From assembly GCA_010909165.1 (NCBI GenBank), contig MU008156.1, forward strand, positions 186,001 through 250,000: a DNA stretch of 64,000 bases, written 5' to 3'. This stretch comes from Anthoceros angustus (taxonomy: Eukaryota > Streptophyta > Anthocerotopsida > Anthocerotales > Anthocerotaceae). A model generated the notes under the pieces. It saw only the letters and a program-made list of their open reading frames with translations, did not search any database and was not told where the DNA came from. The number at the start of each line of letters is the position of its first letter. Position 1 is the first letter of the stretch. Position numbers and translations under genes: made by a program. This document shows positions 43,086 to 55,400 of the stretch, in pieces.

Positions 43086-43333
43086 TGTGTTGACTCATGC
43101 TAGGGTTATGTTACCTTAGTTTAGTTAACCTATCTGATGTGTAAACTAGGTCTAGTCACCTAGTACCCTTCGGTAGGGTTGTGACTCTTACAGTGGGCGT
43201 AACACTTGGTATCTTAATTAGGTTGTTTTAAGCATAAGCAAGTTACTCTTTTATTTGATCTTTCAATTCAATCAACAATGTAATTGTGTTTTATTAATTC
43301 AATTCACATAAAATCTTCATGGTATCGGGCGGG
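43086..43333 (+). mobile_element. Possible LTR with primer-binding site (copia-like)
   Basis: The segment starts near TGTTGACTC and ends at ...AAAATCTTCA directly before TGGTATCGGGC, which resembles the TGGTATCAGAGC site complementary to initiator tRNA-Met, but only the first seven bases match. No second LTR or target duplication was found, and the downstream DNA belongs to the DNA transposon, so this could be a solo or truncated LTR or a chance match. Confidence 0.3.
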
Positions 43334-43391
43334 GATACTATCCACCTCACGATAAACAAATTCGTCACATAAAATTCAAGTCTTGACTTAC

Positions 43392-45624
43392 GCAATCCAG
43401 AAAGGCTTGTTCTGATCGTCTATCTCACATGGGACTGCAATCATATGGCCTCGTCGATCTCGGACACATCCCCATCGAATCTCGCCAACTCGATGGGCTG
43501 CGGCTCGGTGGCCTAAAATTCCGACATACATGTGGCCAGTTGCGGGGTTGTGGGCGGAATGACAAAGACATCTGGAGCGTCAATGGGATTTAAGTTCCGC
43601 TCGGCCTCGTCCTGTTGTACCACTCCCATGCTTTTGAAGATCTCGATGGACTCCTCCTCTGATTTTGTCGCAAAACATCGTGATGCCCAGAATGAGTTCC
43701 ACCATACTTTGTCTTCGGAGATAGATATTTTTGCATCGGTCCTTGAGGGCTTTCCTAATGGCTGCCAATGATTTATGCGGGTCGTCATGGTTTCCCATCG
43801 ATTGAAGTGGACATAAAGGCGCTCCCCTTATATCTTTGGTATTCTCGAAGGAACTCCAAACCCTCAGCGGTTCCCAATGCGAACAAGTAGAAAGTGCCTT
43901 GCCACGAAGGCTATCATTGGCTCTCTCTTCCCTTGAAATTTTGAATTGATCGATAACTATGATTGTGCAAATTCTTACCGCATCTCGTGTCCCTCTTTTA
44001 CCCATCCCATTGGGCCAGACAAAGCTCCTGAAATCGGCCACCTCGGAAACCATTTTCACTTCGGATTGGGTGTATAAGCGATGAATCAAACTCATAAGGG
44101 TTTCGAGTGACATTGCTTTTTGTGCACGAGACTTTTAGAAAAGCACGAGAACATTTGATCAAGCTGCATCATGTGTGTGCGACAAGAAGGAAGCCCACCT
44201 TCACCTTATCGAAGACCGCTTCTCGACAAGCATACTCAAGTATGCAAACAACAACATATTCTTGTTTTCTCCGCCGTGTTGTCCGTTGCAAGTAAAACGT
44301 CTTGTAACCATCTCATAGGTGAGAATAACATCACGGATGATATGAATAGTTAAGTTGGCGTCGTTCCGAATATTCAGGAAGTTCACAAACACCCTGGTCT
44401 TCATAATGTTGTTGTATACCAAACAACCCACAACATGGACCCGATGAGACCATCTGCAAAATCCTTTGGAGGCGGGAAAATGTGGGAGCTCGTCTTGCTT
44501 TGGTCCATCCGTCTATCGCCATTCCAATGTATTTGCTCGGTTGGCCTTTACACTTCAAGCGATGTTTTGCAAGTTTTAGTCGCTCTGTGATCGCCGACCG
44601 ATGTTCACGGATCTTGCTCATGGACCTCATCACGGTAAATGGATCACATGGTCGAAGTTTGTCCTTGGTGCGCGCGGTGCATGGACCCGGCCGCCATGCG
44701 CGCACAAGTGCGCGCGCGCGCGCATGCGCGCGCATGCGCGCGCCGCGCCGCGCGCGCATGCGCGCGCGCACAAGTGCGCGCCGCGCGCGCCGCGCGCGCC
44801 GCGCGCGCGCGAATAGCACCTCCACTGCGTGGGGGCGCGCGCAAGCGCACCCACTGGCGCGCGCCGCGCGCACCCGGTTCCTCTGTGATTTGGTGCATCC
44901 ATGTGTGCGCGCGCTGCGCGCGCGCCGCGCGCACAAGTGCGCGCGCGCACAAGTGCGCGCGCTTGTGCGCGCGCACCAGCACGACAGAGCAGCGTTGGAG
45001 TGCTCATGATTCCATGGAAGTCAAAAGGAAACTCGGATATGAAATACCTTGTTCTTGTCGGTTCTGGTCATCTCGATGCATTTGTCTTCAACGTTCGCAT
45101 TGGACGCATTTTGAAAATACACTTGGTATCTTCACTTTTGGAAAATGTTTCTTCCATAAGGCACGAAGTGAGAATGAGAGGCGTTGGTCAAACCGACTCT
45201 TGAAACCTCCGTTTGTAGTCACGGAATATCTCTCCTTTGGTATATGAATCGCAAGTTGAAAAGCGAAACATTGGGCATGCGTTGTTAGCTTGAAAAACGT
45301 TTCCATCCAAGCAATGCATTCCAGAACATGATCTTCAGTTGGGCGTCCTTGGAACTTCAGTTCCGATGACCATGGTGTGTTCGTTAGTACTCTCTGTTTC
45401 AAATGTTCATACCTCCGCCATCCAATGCAGAACACTTTTCTGAAACTTCGTACACAACATTGCAACCTGCTGTCTCCCAGGAGAAAATTGAGAACATTGC
45501 GACCAGTATAGGTTGCTTGTTCTACCTCGAGCAATCCTTGCAAATATATTTCCTGCTGTTCTCGAGGCAATCCCAAGAAGCGATATCTGAGGCTCTCTAT
45601 ATTCTTCTTTCCCAATTGCAGCAA
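43392..45624 (-). pseudogene. Broken DDE-type transposase
   Basis: Read from 45624 downward. The N-terminal part is a helical DNA-binding region (RYRFLGLPREQQEIYLQGLL, CVRSFRKVFCIGWRRYEHLK). Then a GCGC-rich tract intervenes (44990-44690). It resumes with SKIREHRSAITERLKLAKHR and the catalytic-type motif AIDGMDQSKT (about 44500), a degraded LLATDNTAEKTR (about 44290, matching LQ.DN..REN of relatives) and FLLVAHTHDAA (about 44170, matching VGHTHED). The C-terminal part at 43446-44113 ends, after at least one stop, in IAVPCEIDDQNKPFWIA next to a splice donor. These motifs fit the widespread DDE transposase whose core reads DGMDQ.K..PH. Several frameshifts and stops break the gene. Confidence 0.6.
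44690..44990. repeat. GCGCGC-rich tract inside the transposase gene
   Basis: Nearly pure alternating purine-pyrimidine DNA (GCGCGCATGCGCGC, GCGCGCACAAGTGCGC) with a short unique island at 44812-44905. It replaces or interrupts coding sequence of the transposase. Long Ala/Arg/His/Cys frames on both strands here are by-products of composition. Confidence 0.85.
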
Positions 45625-46639
45625 ACAACCTGCGCTACAGCAATGCGAAGACCATGCGTTATGTATTTCTTCAACTGCCGCACTTCATGGTCCTCTTCAA
45701 TCTCCTTGGATAATGTCTACGCTTCACCGACAATGTGGACTCGACGTTTACGTGAAGGCTCGGCTGGATGCCCTGGTGGTGTTACGTGCCCGCATCCTCC
45801 TTCCGCAAAATTCGGTCCCATCATTCCGACCTCCTCCATGGAGCGATGAAGAAACAATTTCATTTGCGTTCCATCTTGACCAATGTTGGATTCCTAATCC
45901 GGATTGGCGTGGTATCCGAATCCTTGGCCTACATTCTCCCTTCTTCCGAGTTGTATCGATTGAGACCTTGATGCCTTCCATGCTCGGAGTGGTGTCCATG
46001 ATTGTCACCTTCTCAATCTTCCGACGAGAATCTGAAGGCGCGCTACAAAACATCAATCGTGATACATTGTCCACAGACCACATCCATCGCGCTTCCCTTC
46101 CCGACTCGACCCGCAGTAGGATGGAGAAGCGTTGCATTTCACCGCTCTTCAAACTTGCGGAATGTCGCAACTATGAGAGGAAGAAGAGCTGATTATGGAG
46201 TTTGTCCATCTTCATTTGAACGTTAAAATATGCATACATGATTATGGTGGCGAGTTTAACCCGTTATAGTAGCCAATGTTAATTACCAAACGCTCGCTTG
46301 AAATAAGGGCTATAACGGAAACCTAACCTAACCTTCAACCCGCAGTTAGTTAACCCGTTAGCAAGTTAACCCGCACATGATTGTGCCACAGAAACATACG
46401 TTGGGGTGAAATTAATCTGCGGTGGCGCGTTTTCATGTCAAGAGGATTCCAGTTGCGAGCAAGAGGACTACGGATTAGGTCGGCAAGGCGTGACAACAAG
46501 AGAGGGCCTTGATCTGCGGATTGCGGCGGCATCTCCATGTGAGTTTTTGCGCTTGTCTGTGCATCTGGAGCCGCGTTCGGTGTGTGCTTGAATCTCGGTG
46601 TGTGTTTTAGGAGGCACCTGATGTGCGTGTCATCACTCA

Positions 46640-46835
46640 CACGGTGCGCGCGTTCTTATAGCAGCCACCCTTGGAGCGCTTTCGTGTCTGGTAGGAACCC
46701 CCGGTGCGCGCTCTCTTGTGGTAGCCACCCTTTGAGCGCGCTTGTGCCAGGCAGGAACCCCCGCTTGCGCGTTTGCTTGTCGCGCTTGTGCCCGGCAGGC
46801 ACCCTCGGTGAGCGCTTCATTTGGCTGCTTGCTTC
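46640..46835. repeat. Degenerate minisatellite, about 60-bp unit
   Basis: Units combining GTAGCCACCCTTTGAGCGC and GGCAGGAACCCCCG recur about three times, separated by GCGCG words. The second copy of the duplication keeps only a shortened form at about 50755-50860. Confidence 0.65.
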
Positions 46836-47894
46836 TCCGTGCATCCTTGGTTAACGATTTTGACATGCGAGGCAGAACGCGTTTGTGAAAGGCATTTCAT
46901 GGTCTCGTTTTGGGGCAGGGACGCGTGTTTGGCGGTGGGAACCCCGCTTGCGCGCGCGCTTGTGCGCGCAGGCGCGCGCACTTGGGCGCTTTTGTGATGG
47001 TCTTTTTTCCTTTGGAGGTGCAGGTGTATACTATAGAGAACCGAAATAGCGGTTGTGGATCTATAATTTGGCTTGTTTCATGAAATCAAATCACCTTCAA
47101 CCTTCCATTCTTTCCGCTTGGTTTTGCCTCCGTTTTCCTCTAATGCTTGACGTGTGCACCTTGTTGTGACATGTCCATCCCAAATCGGCAAGTGCGTGCA
47201 AAACAGCCAACTTTGAACCTCCACCAAACCTCCAAAACGCAAAAGGCGAAGTCAATGTCGAGCCGAGCTTAGGAAGCGGAAGAGTGCGGCGGAGGAGGTT
47301 CGGGTGGTGGTCATGAACCACCAACATCGGTCACTGTAAAGTCGACTCTCCTCCCACAAGGAGCATCGATGGGAAGAGTGGGCCTTCACAAGGGACATCA
47401 CAGGAGGCCCAAGCAAGGAGCATCGGGTGGATGACGGGCATCAACATTTTTCGATGATATCGGGATTGTGCGGGGACCACTTTGGAGAATCCTTTCTCTG
47501 GTGAGAAAAATGTGTTGACTAGATTTGCGATCTATCGAGCAGGCTACAAGACAAGGAATGGTGCATCCATGAAGAAGGAACCGACTCACAGAGAATTTTG
47601 ATCCCATTCCGGCGCTGGGTGAGCGGGTATATGGATGCGTTGAGGACAGATTGTGGTTGGGTACATTCTATGGGCTTGGAAGTATGAAGTCCGTCAATGC
47701 GAATCAAACTCTTGATATGCACAATGAGGAGAAGTTCTTTTGAGGAATTCTAAGCATCGCTGGTCTTGAGTGCGGACAAGGCGATTCAAGGCGATGCAAT
47801 ACCCAAGACCTAGTGGACTTGGGCGCGCATGACAAGTGACAAGGTATGTGGACGATGATTATAGCACTTTTTCGATGCACCATGTCATGTTTGG

Positions 47895-48462
47895 TGATGG
47901 CATGCGCGCAGGCGCGCGCATCGCGCCATCACCATCCATAGGCCCGTGCGCTTTGGGGTAGTGTGCGATGCGCGCAAATGTCTTGTACTAGGGTCACATG
48001 GGCCCAGTTCGCACACTTGGCGCGCGCATGCGCGCGCTTGTGCGCGCAGTGCGCGCGCAGTGCGCGCACATGCGCGCGCCGCGCGCGCAGTGCGCGCGCT
48101 CACCGGGGCCCATGGGAGACCGGTCGCGCACTTGGGCGCGCACCGCGATCTTATCAGCAGTCCGCGCGCGCGGCGCGCTGCTGAGCCCATTGAGACCTCC
48201 ATGCGCGCGTGCGCGCGCGCCGCGCGCGCCGCGCGCGCACTTGCGCGCGCATGCGCGCGCTTGTGCGCGCATGCGCGCGCTGCGCGCGCATGCGCGCACT
48301 TGGGCGCGCGCGTGCGCGCACTTGTGCGCGCGCAGTGCGCGCGCATGCGCGCATGCGCGCGCGCGCGCGCGCGCATGCGCGCAGTGCGCGCGCTGCGCGC
48401 GCGCGCGCGCGCGCGCGCATGCGCGCGCATGCGCGCGCATGCGCGCGCATGCGCGCGCATCT
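47895..48462. repeat. GCGCGCAT tract in duplication copy 1
   Basis: About 570 bases dominated by GCGC, ATGCGCGC and TTGTGCGCGC words, with small unique islands (47930-48010, 48100-48200). Alternating purine-pyrimidine order makes Z-DNA or cruciform formation likely on physical grounds. It lies between two plus-strand coding modules of the ParB-type gene. Confidence 0.85.
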
Positions 48463-49476
48463 CGGTTAATGTATTTGGTTGATGTATCTAGTAATGGGTG
48501 GTTGTCTTTTTATTGCGGACATTCGGGACTATCTTGGCGTTTCTCCAAAAGAAATAGTTCTAGGGTTGATGATGATGAAGATGGCCGAACAAGCATGTGA
48601 AAGCGATCCTCTCCGAGATAGCGATGGAGAGGCTAGGAAAAGCGATTCGCAACCACGACCAAAGCAAATCATCAGCTCAATATGGGAAATTCGATGACGA
48701 TTCAATGGAACAAAAGCAGAGGTACTTGCGGCGGTATAGATATTCGGATGACGATAGTGGAGAATATGAAGAGCATGAAACCGCAAATGAAGATGTTGAG
48801 GACGAGATGCATCGGACAACCGAGTTGAAGCCGACAACAACAGAGAGGATATACATAGCGAGGGGCTCAAAACGTTCGTCAAATGTCCCAAGAATCGCCA
48901 TGCATTGGAGGATGCCCAGCTTCTACAAAGTTTGGGCAAGAGGGTCAAAGAATCATGAAGGAGCGAGCCGTGTACAACCAACCTCAAGGAGGTAGACGCG
49001 GATGTTCAGTTTCACCTGCAAGGACGAAAGGTAAACCGAAAGCAGGGAAAAGAGGAAGAGGAATGACATTGACGAGACACCAGCGACGGGCCGCGTCATC
49101 ACCAAAGCTGTGCTAACGGACAACGATGAGTGGAGCGAGCGCACATAAGGACCCGTTACATCAAATTCGAGTCAGCACAAAAGAAGATTCCGCATACGAT
49201 ATGGTTGCCATCACCAAGTTGAAGCGCAGACTACATTACTCGTGGCCTTTCGGATCAAGAGTGGATGAATCATGGGGAAAACATCTTCTCGGAAATTAAA
49301 AGGGACCTGCAAGAGGGAGTACTTCCTCGCTATGTATGATCGATCCAAGGAGTGCGCGTGAGGTCTTTGACAAAGACAAGTTGAAAATCAAACATTGGGC
49401 ATGCTCACCGTTAGCTTGAAAACTTTTCCATCCAAGCAATGCATTCCGAACATGATCTTCGGGCGCCCTTGGAACT

Positions 49477-50195
49477 TCAATTCGATGACCATGGTGTGTT
49501 CGTTAGTACTGCTTCAAAATGTTCATACCTTCGCCATCCAATGCGTAACACTTTTCCGAAACTTCGTACACAACATTGCAACTGTCTCCTGTGAGAAAAT
49601 TGAGAACATTGCGACCGATAGGTTGCTTGTTCTACCTCGAGCAATCCTTGCAAATATATTTCCTTTCGAGGCAATCCCAAGAAGCGATATCGAGGCTCTC
49701 TATATTCTTCTTTCCCAATTGCAAACAACTGCGCTTCTGACAATGCGAAGACCATGCGTTATGTATTTCTTCAATGCCGCATGCTTCATGGTCCTCTTCA
49801 ATCTCCGGCTTGGATAATGTCTACGCTTCACCGGACAATGTGACTGACTCGGAATGGCTCGGCTCGGATGCCACCGCTGGTGTTCGCGTGCCCGCATCCT
49901 CCTTCCCGCAGTCCCATCATTCCGACCTCCTCCATGGAGCGATGAAGAAACACCGCCGCATTCCATCTTCACCTCCCTAATCCGGATTGGCGTGGTATCC
50001 GAATGCTTGGCCTACCTCTCCCTTCTCCAACGGAGTTGTATCGATGAGAGACCTTCCGATGCCTTCCATGCTCGGAGTGGTGTCCATGATTGTCACCTTC
50101 TCAATCTTCCGCGACGACGCAGCACACGAAGGCGTGCGCCACCAAACGTGATACATTGTCCAGACCGGCCCATCGCGCCGCTTATGGCCTTCCAT
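49477..50195 (-). pseudogene. Second copy of transposase N-terminal region
   Basis: Minus-strand pieces match the segment at 45405-46170, for example RYRFLGLPRKEIYLQGLLEV and IEKVTIMDTTPSMEGI. The frame is broken many times. The catalytic half is not duplicated. Confidence 0.6.
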
Positions 50196-51274
50196 CGCCC
50201 CCCGACCGCAAGAATAGGATGGAGAAGCTGCATTTCACTCTTCAAACTTGAGCAATGTCGCAACTATGAGAGGAAGAAGTGCTTGCTATGGTCCATTGTT
50301 TGAACGTTAAAATATGCATACATGATTATGGTGTGTTTAACTTATAGTAGCCGCCAATGTTAATTACCAAACGCTCGCTTGAAATAAGGGCTATAACGGA
50401 AACCTAACTAACCTTCAACCCGCAGTTAGTTAACCCCTGGTTAGGCTGTTTAATCTCATGCGCAAGACAGCGAAACAGCAGCGCGGCGGAGAAGGCCACG
50501 TCCAAGAGGATTGCGATCGGCGGAGCAAGAGGACTACGGATTAGGTCGGCAAGGCGTGACAACAAGAGGAGGGGCGCGCATCGGATTGCAGAGCGCGGCA
50601 TCCGTGAGTTGTGCAATAGTGCGCGCGCATGCGCGCTGCATCTCGGGTTATTCTAGCCAACTGTATCAGGTGTGTGTGCTTGAATCTCGGTGTGTGTTTT
50701 GGCGCACACAAGGCAACCGTGGTCCGCCACACTCACATGCGCGCATGCGCGCACTTGGGCGCTTTCGTGCGGTAGGAACCCCGTGCGCTCTCTTGTGGTA
50801 GCCACCCGAGCGCTGTGCGTGGTGAACCCGGTGTTGCTTGCGCGCTTGTCCTTGCGGTGACCCCGCGAGCGCCAGGCGCTTGTGCATCCTTGGTTGATTT
50901 TGACATGCGCAAGAACCGCTTTGGAAAGGCTTGGGTCTCGCTTTGGGCAAGGACCGGCGTGTTTGGCTTGGAACCCCTGGGTGCTGGGTTTTTGGGCTTG
51001 GTGGCTTGTGGCAAAGTGCACATTTGTTGGAGGTCAAGGTATACTATGAAGAGAGAACCAAAAAGCAGGGATCTATAATTTGGCTTGTTTCATGAAATGA
51101 AGACAACTTCAACATTCCATTCTTTCCGGTTGGTCCGTTTCTCCTCTTTTCCTCTAATGCTTGACGTGTGCACCTTGTTGTGACATGTCCATCCCAAATC
51201 GGCAAGTGCGTGCAAAACAGCCAACTTTGTTGAACCTCCACCCCCAAACCTCCAAAACGCAAAAGGACAAGTCA

Positions 51275-51747
51275 ATGTCGAAGGACGAGCTTGGAACGAA
51301 GAGTGGGAGGAGGTTGGTGGTGGTCATGACCACCAACATCCGCACACCGAAAGTCGACTCCTCCCACAAGGAGCATCGATGGGAAGAGGGCCTTCACAAG
51401 GGACATCAGGAGGCCCGGCAAGCAAGGAGCATCGACGCTTTGCAACATTTTTCGATGATATCGGATTGTGCGGGGACCACATTGGAGAATCCTTTCACTA
51501 CAATGAGAAGAATGTGTTGACTAGATTTGCGATCTATCGAGCAGGGCTCTTGGACAAGGAATGGTGCATCCATGAAGAAGGAACCGACTCACAGAGAATT
51601 TTGATCCCATCCCCGGTGAACGGGTATATGGATGCGTTGAGGACGAAGATTGTGGTTGGGTACATTCTATGGGCTTGGAAGTATGAAGTCGGCGCAATCA
51701 AACTCTTGATATGCACAATGAGGAGAAGTTCTTTTGAGGAATTCTAA
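51275..51747 (+). pseudogene. Unknown plus-strand TE module
   Basis: After repairing one frame change near 51440 by eye, the strand reads from about MSKDELGTKS through ATFFDDIGLCGDHIGESFHY, LTRFAIYRAGLLDKEWCIHE and VNGYMDALRTKIVVGYILWA to a stop after SSFEEF. The same protein-level reading is present, more broken, at about 47280-47760. I recognise no domain. It lies upstream of the ParB-type region on the same strand and may be its N-terminal part or a separate gene. Confidence 0.4.
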
Positions 51748-51904
51748 TCATCGTGGTCTTGAGTGCGGACAACTGATTCAAGGCGATGCAATACCAAGAC
51801 TGCGAGTGACGCCATGACAAGTGACAAGGTATGTGGACGAGATGATTATAGCTTTACAAGTTTTTTCGATGGCGGCATGTCATGTTTCGTGATGCAGCAT
51901 GCTG

Positions 51905-52365
51905 CACCAGGCGCGCGCTGCGCGCGCATGCGCGCAGTGCGCGCGCATGCGCGCGCATGCGCGCACATGCGCGCACATGCGCGCATGCGCGCATGCGCGC
52001 GCATGCGCGCGCGCGCGCGCGCATGGCCCATGGAGGGCGCGCGCGCGCGCTGCGCGCGCGCACTTGCGCGATGGAGTGAGACCTATGCGCGCGCGCGCGC
52101 ATGCGCGCATGCGCGCGCGCAGTGCGCGCGCATGCGCGCGCATGCGCGCGCATGCGCGCGCGCATGCGCGCGCGCGCATGCGCGCGCGCGCGCAGTCATG
52201 GCCTCGCGCGCGCGCACTTGCGCGCATGCGCGCATGCGCGCAGTGCGCGCGCGCATGCGCGCAGCGCGCGCGCAGTGCGCGCGCATGCGCGCGCATGCGC
52301 GCGCGCACTTGCGCGCATGCGCGCGCAGGCGCGCGCTGCGCGCGCGCCGTGCGCGCCTCGTGTGC
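51905..52365. repeat. GCGCGCAT tract in duplication copy 2
   Basis: The counterpart of 47895-48462, about 110 bases shorter and purer, with the island GCCCATGGAGGGCGCGC and ATGGAGTGAGACCTATGC inside. The copies agree in flanks but not in repeat order. Confidence 0.85.
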
Positions 52366-52453
52366 ACTGCCGGCCGAGGTGCTGTTTGACGGCCGTGTTG
52401 CCCAACCGAGGATCTGAATGTATTTGGTTGATGTATCGTTAATGGAGTAATGG

Positions 52454-55400
52454 TTGTCTTTTTATTGCGGACATTCGGGACTATGCCGGCTTTCTCCAAA
52501 AGAAATAGTTCTAGGGTTGATGATGATGAAGATGGCCGAACAAGCATGTGAAAGCGATCCTCCGGAGATAGCGATGGAGGCTAGGAAAAGCGATTCGCAA
52601 CCACGACCAAAGCACCGCCATCAGCTCAATAGGGAAATTCGATGACGATTCAATGGAACAAGAAAGAGAGGTACTTGCACAGTATAGATATTCGGATGAC
52701 GCGATAGTGGAGAATATGAAGAGCATGAAACCGCAAATGAAGATGTTGAGGACGAGATGCATCGACAACCGGCGAGTTGAAGCACGACAACAACAGAGAG
52801 GATATACATAGCGAGGGGCTCAAAACGTTCGTCAAATGTCCCAAGAATCGCCATGCATTGAGGATGCCCAGCTTCTACAAAGTTTGGACAAGAGGGTCAA
52901 AGAATCATGAAGGAGCGAGCGTACAACCAACCTCAAGGAGGTAGACGCGATGTTCCAGCCACCGCAAGGACGAAAGGTAAACCAAAAGCGGAAAAGAGGA
53001 AGAGGAATGACATTGACGAGACACCGACGGGCGCGTCATCACCAAAGCTGTGCTAACGGACAACGATGAGTGGAGCGAGCGCAACAGCATAAGGACCCGT
53101 TACATCAAATTCGAGTCGGCACAAAAGAGGTGCATTCCGCATACGATATGGTTGCCATCACCAAGTTGAAGCGCAGACTACATTACTCGTGGCCTTTCGG
53201 ATCCAAGAGTGGATGAATCGTGGGGAAAACATCTTCTCGGAAATTAAAAGGGACCTGCAAGAGGGAGTACTTCCTCTGCTATGTATGATCGATCCAAGGG
53301 AGTGCGCAAGCGTGGAGGTCTTTGACAAAGACAAGTTGAAAAGGCAGCAGTACACCATGGGAGTATTGGGTGGGAACCACAGCTTCTATGCGTTCCAACG
53401 CCTGTACGCAGAAGACCCGGAGAACTCACACTTCCAGTATATGGAAGCTCATATATATGCAGGCTTAACCCAGGCAGAGATGCGGTGTCTGGCCACGATC
53501 ACAATGTCAAGGCAGATTTCCGGAAGAGGATGTCTTTCATTGAGCAAGTCCGGTATATTCACGATGAAATGAAAATTGCGGCTGAGGAGGGTATTAGCAT
53601 TACAATGGATTGGAAGTACAATCTATATCGGATGCTAGGCGTCATCGGCCGGTCGGGAAGAAATGCGGACCTGTGAAACTGCGTCTATGCATTGCTAGTG
53701 TCCCGCCTCATGTGTGGACACGGGTGGACGAGGTTTTCGATCTTTGGGAGAGGGTGAGCTTCCGAGCAAGGTAACCGGAAGAAAGGCAGCAAGAGGGGAA
53801 ATCAAAGCGTGGGGCGGATACGAGCCGCGGATCCAAATTTGATTATAAAGCCAATGCATGCGACCAATTGAGAGTTTTCAGGCATGCCTCCGAAGCGGTG
53901 AAAGGATTATGTTATGCTGGAGAAAGTGATTCAAGGCGAGTTGACCGTGAGCGGCATGAAAACGTGGATAACGAAGGCCAAGAAGTTGAATGTCATCCAG
54001 ACAGCATTTTGCTCTGGACTGAGGTGCAATTCATTTGCAGAAGTTGAGCGAGAATATCCGAGGCACTCAACACCAGAAGATATAGCGAAATTTCAACCGG
54101 TGTTTGATCACATTGTAAGTACACAGTGTATTGTCCGCTTCTGAGTTAGCAAGTGCGCAAACTAGTTTGCGCACTCGTCTTCATGTTGCACCTATGAACG
54201 TCTCCATCCTGTGCAGACACTGAAGCAGGCTGAAGAGTACAAAGAGAAGATGATACCCGATAGCTTCAAAGAGCACATCAATGCGGCAAGAAATTGGAAG
54301 AGGGTGGAAGATTTGCAGAGAGAGCTGGCAGAGGAAGACAACGACGCAAAACTAGACATTTTCCATGTTCCGAAAAGCAAGCAAAAGGTCCGTTACCAGG
54401 TAATAACTGGTGATATTCGTGAAATGGCTGCCTACTTGGGGAAAAGAGAATACAAGCTGTTGGTCGTCGATTTACCAAGGGGCAATTTATCGGAGACATG
54501 GGATAAGGAGATGACATGTGAGGATTTGGAGAAGATAATGGATGGATTCATGACAATCACCGAATGCAAGACTTTCCGCGTGATATTCATGCATGGACCA
54601 GACCAGATGCAGGATGTCCAAAATGCACTGCGAAAATGGTGTGAAAAGGGGGTTTATACAATGGTGCAGGAGAAAGACAATTTGGTCTCGGACGAGGACT
54701 TTACGAGCTGAGTACATGATGGGGTATGGTGTTCACCCAACTGTTGAAGATATGAGGAAGTGCGGTGCATTGTCCAATAGTCGGCGTAGATTGGAGCAAT
54801 GCCTGCGTTTATTCGACATAGCGCAGTCGTGAAGAAACTTTTGAATGTGTCCAACGATGGCCATGTTGTTTCTCCTTACCAAAAGCCAATAGGGTTGATG
54901 GTCGCTATGACCTATTCACGAAGAGGGAATGGGTTATAGATGGATGCTCGGAAGCGGAGTGGAATACTTGCGGCATTCTTGGAAGGCGGAGCGTATTCTG
55001 TTGACCAAGAACAGAGGAGCACAATATTCATCGAACAGTACATTACAGGCCATGAAGTGTTTCCTACAGACGAGGAAGAGTTGACCACCAAACCACAGCG
55101 TGGACATCCGGTTTTGCCAAAGAGATGGCGGCGGGGAGATCAGTTAAGCCGGGGCAACGCTACACTTGGTTCAAGGAACATGCGCACCCATCGACCTTCA
55201 AGACTTGAGTCAATCACGGGGCCCCAAGAAGAAGGAGAAAGATGGCAAAAGGTCCGGATAACCCTAAGAACCCAGACGGAAAGAAGTGCGAGACCGAGAA
55301 AGCGACCCTACTTGGGACAACCAACATCTAGAGCGTTTGGCTTTGGCGAATCCCAAGGTGGAGAAACGCCATATCTTCCTCTTGCTATTTACGATCCATA

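Larger units (their letters stand above)
45252..49376. repeat. Tandem duplication 1, first copy (about 4.1 kb)
   Basis: It contains, in order, the transposase N-terminal region (minus), a spacer, a plus-strand module (47250-47760), a GCGC tract and the start of the plus-strand ParB-type gene. The same order follows in 49377-53331. Each copy boundary carries CAAGTTGAAAA (45252-45262, 49377-49387, 53332-53342), so this is a direct duplication whose ends shared 11 bases. Confidence 0.85.
49377..53331. repeat. Tandem duplication 1, second copy (about 3.96 kb)
   Basis: Same order as 45252-49376 but about 170 bases shorter. The minus-strand transposase fragment is at about 49390-50300, the unknown plus-strand module at 51275-51747 and the GCGC tract at 51905-52365. 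Differences from copy 1 are mostly short indels and small replacements within otherwise identical blocks of 30-100 bases. Confidence 0.85.

Noticed and set aside
43442-43513. Possible copia gag start (MASSISDTSPSNLANS) after the LTR-like segment
   Set aside because: The reverse strand reads through as the transposase C-terminus, ending in IAVPCEIDDQNKPFWIA beside a splice donor, which explains the region better.
44331-52442. Long frames of Ala/Arg/His/Cys-rich protein on both strands over the GCGC tracts
   Set aside because: GCGC repeats lack stops in every frame, so all six frames stay open; the protein is an artefact of composition.
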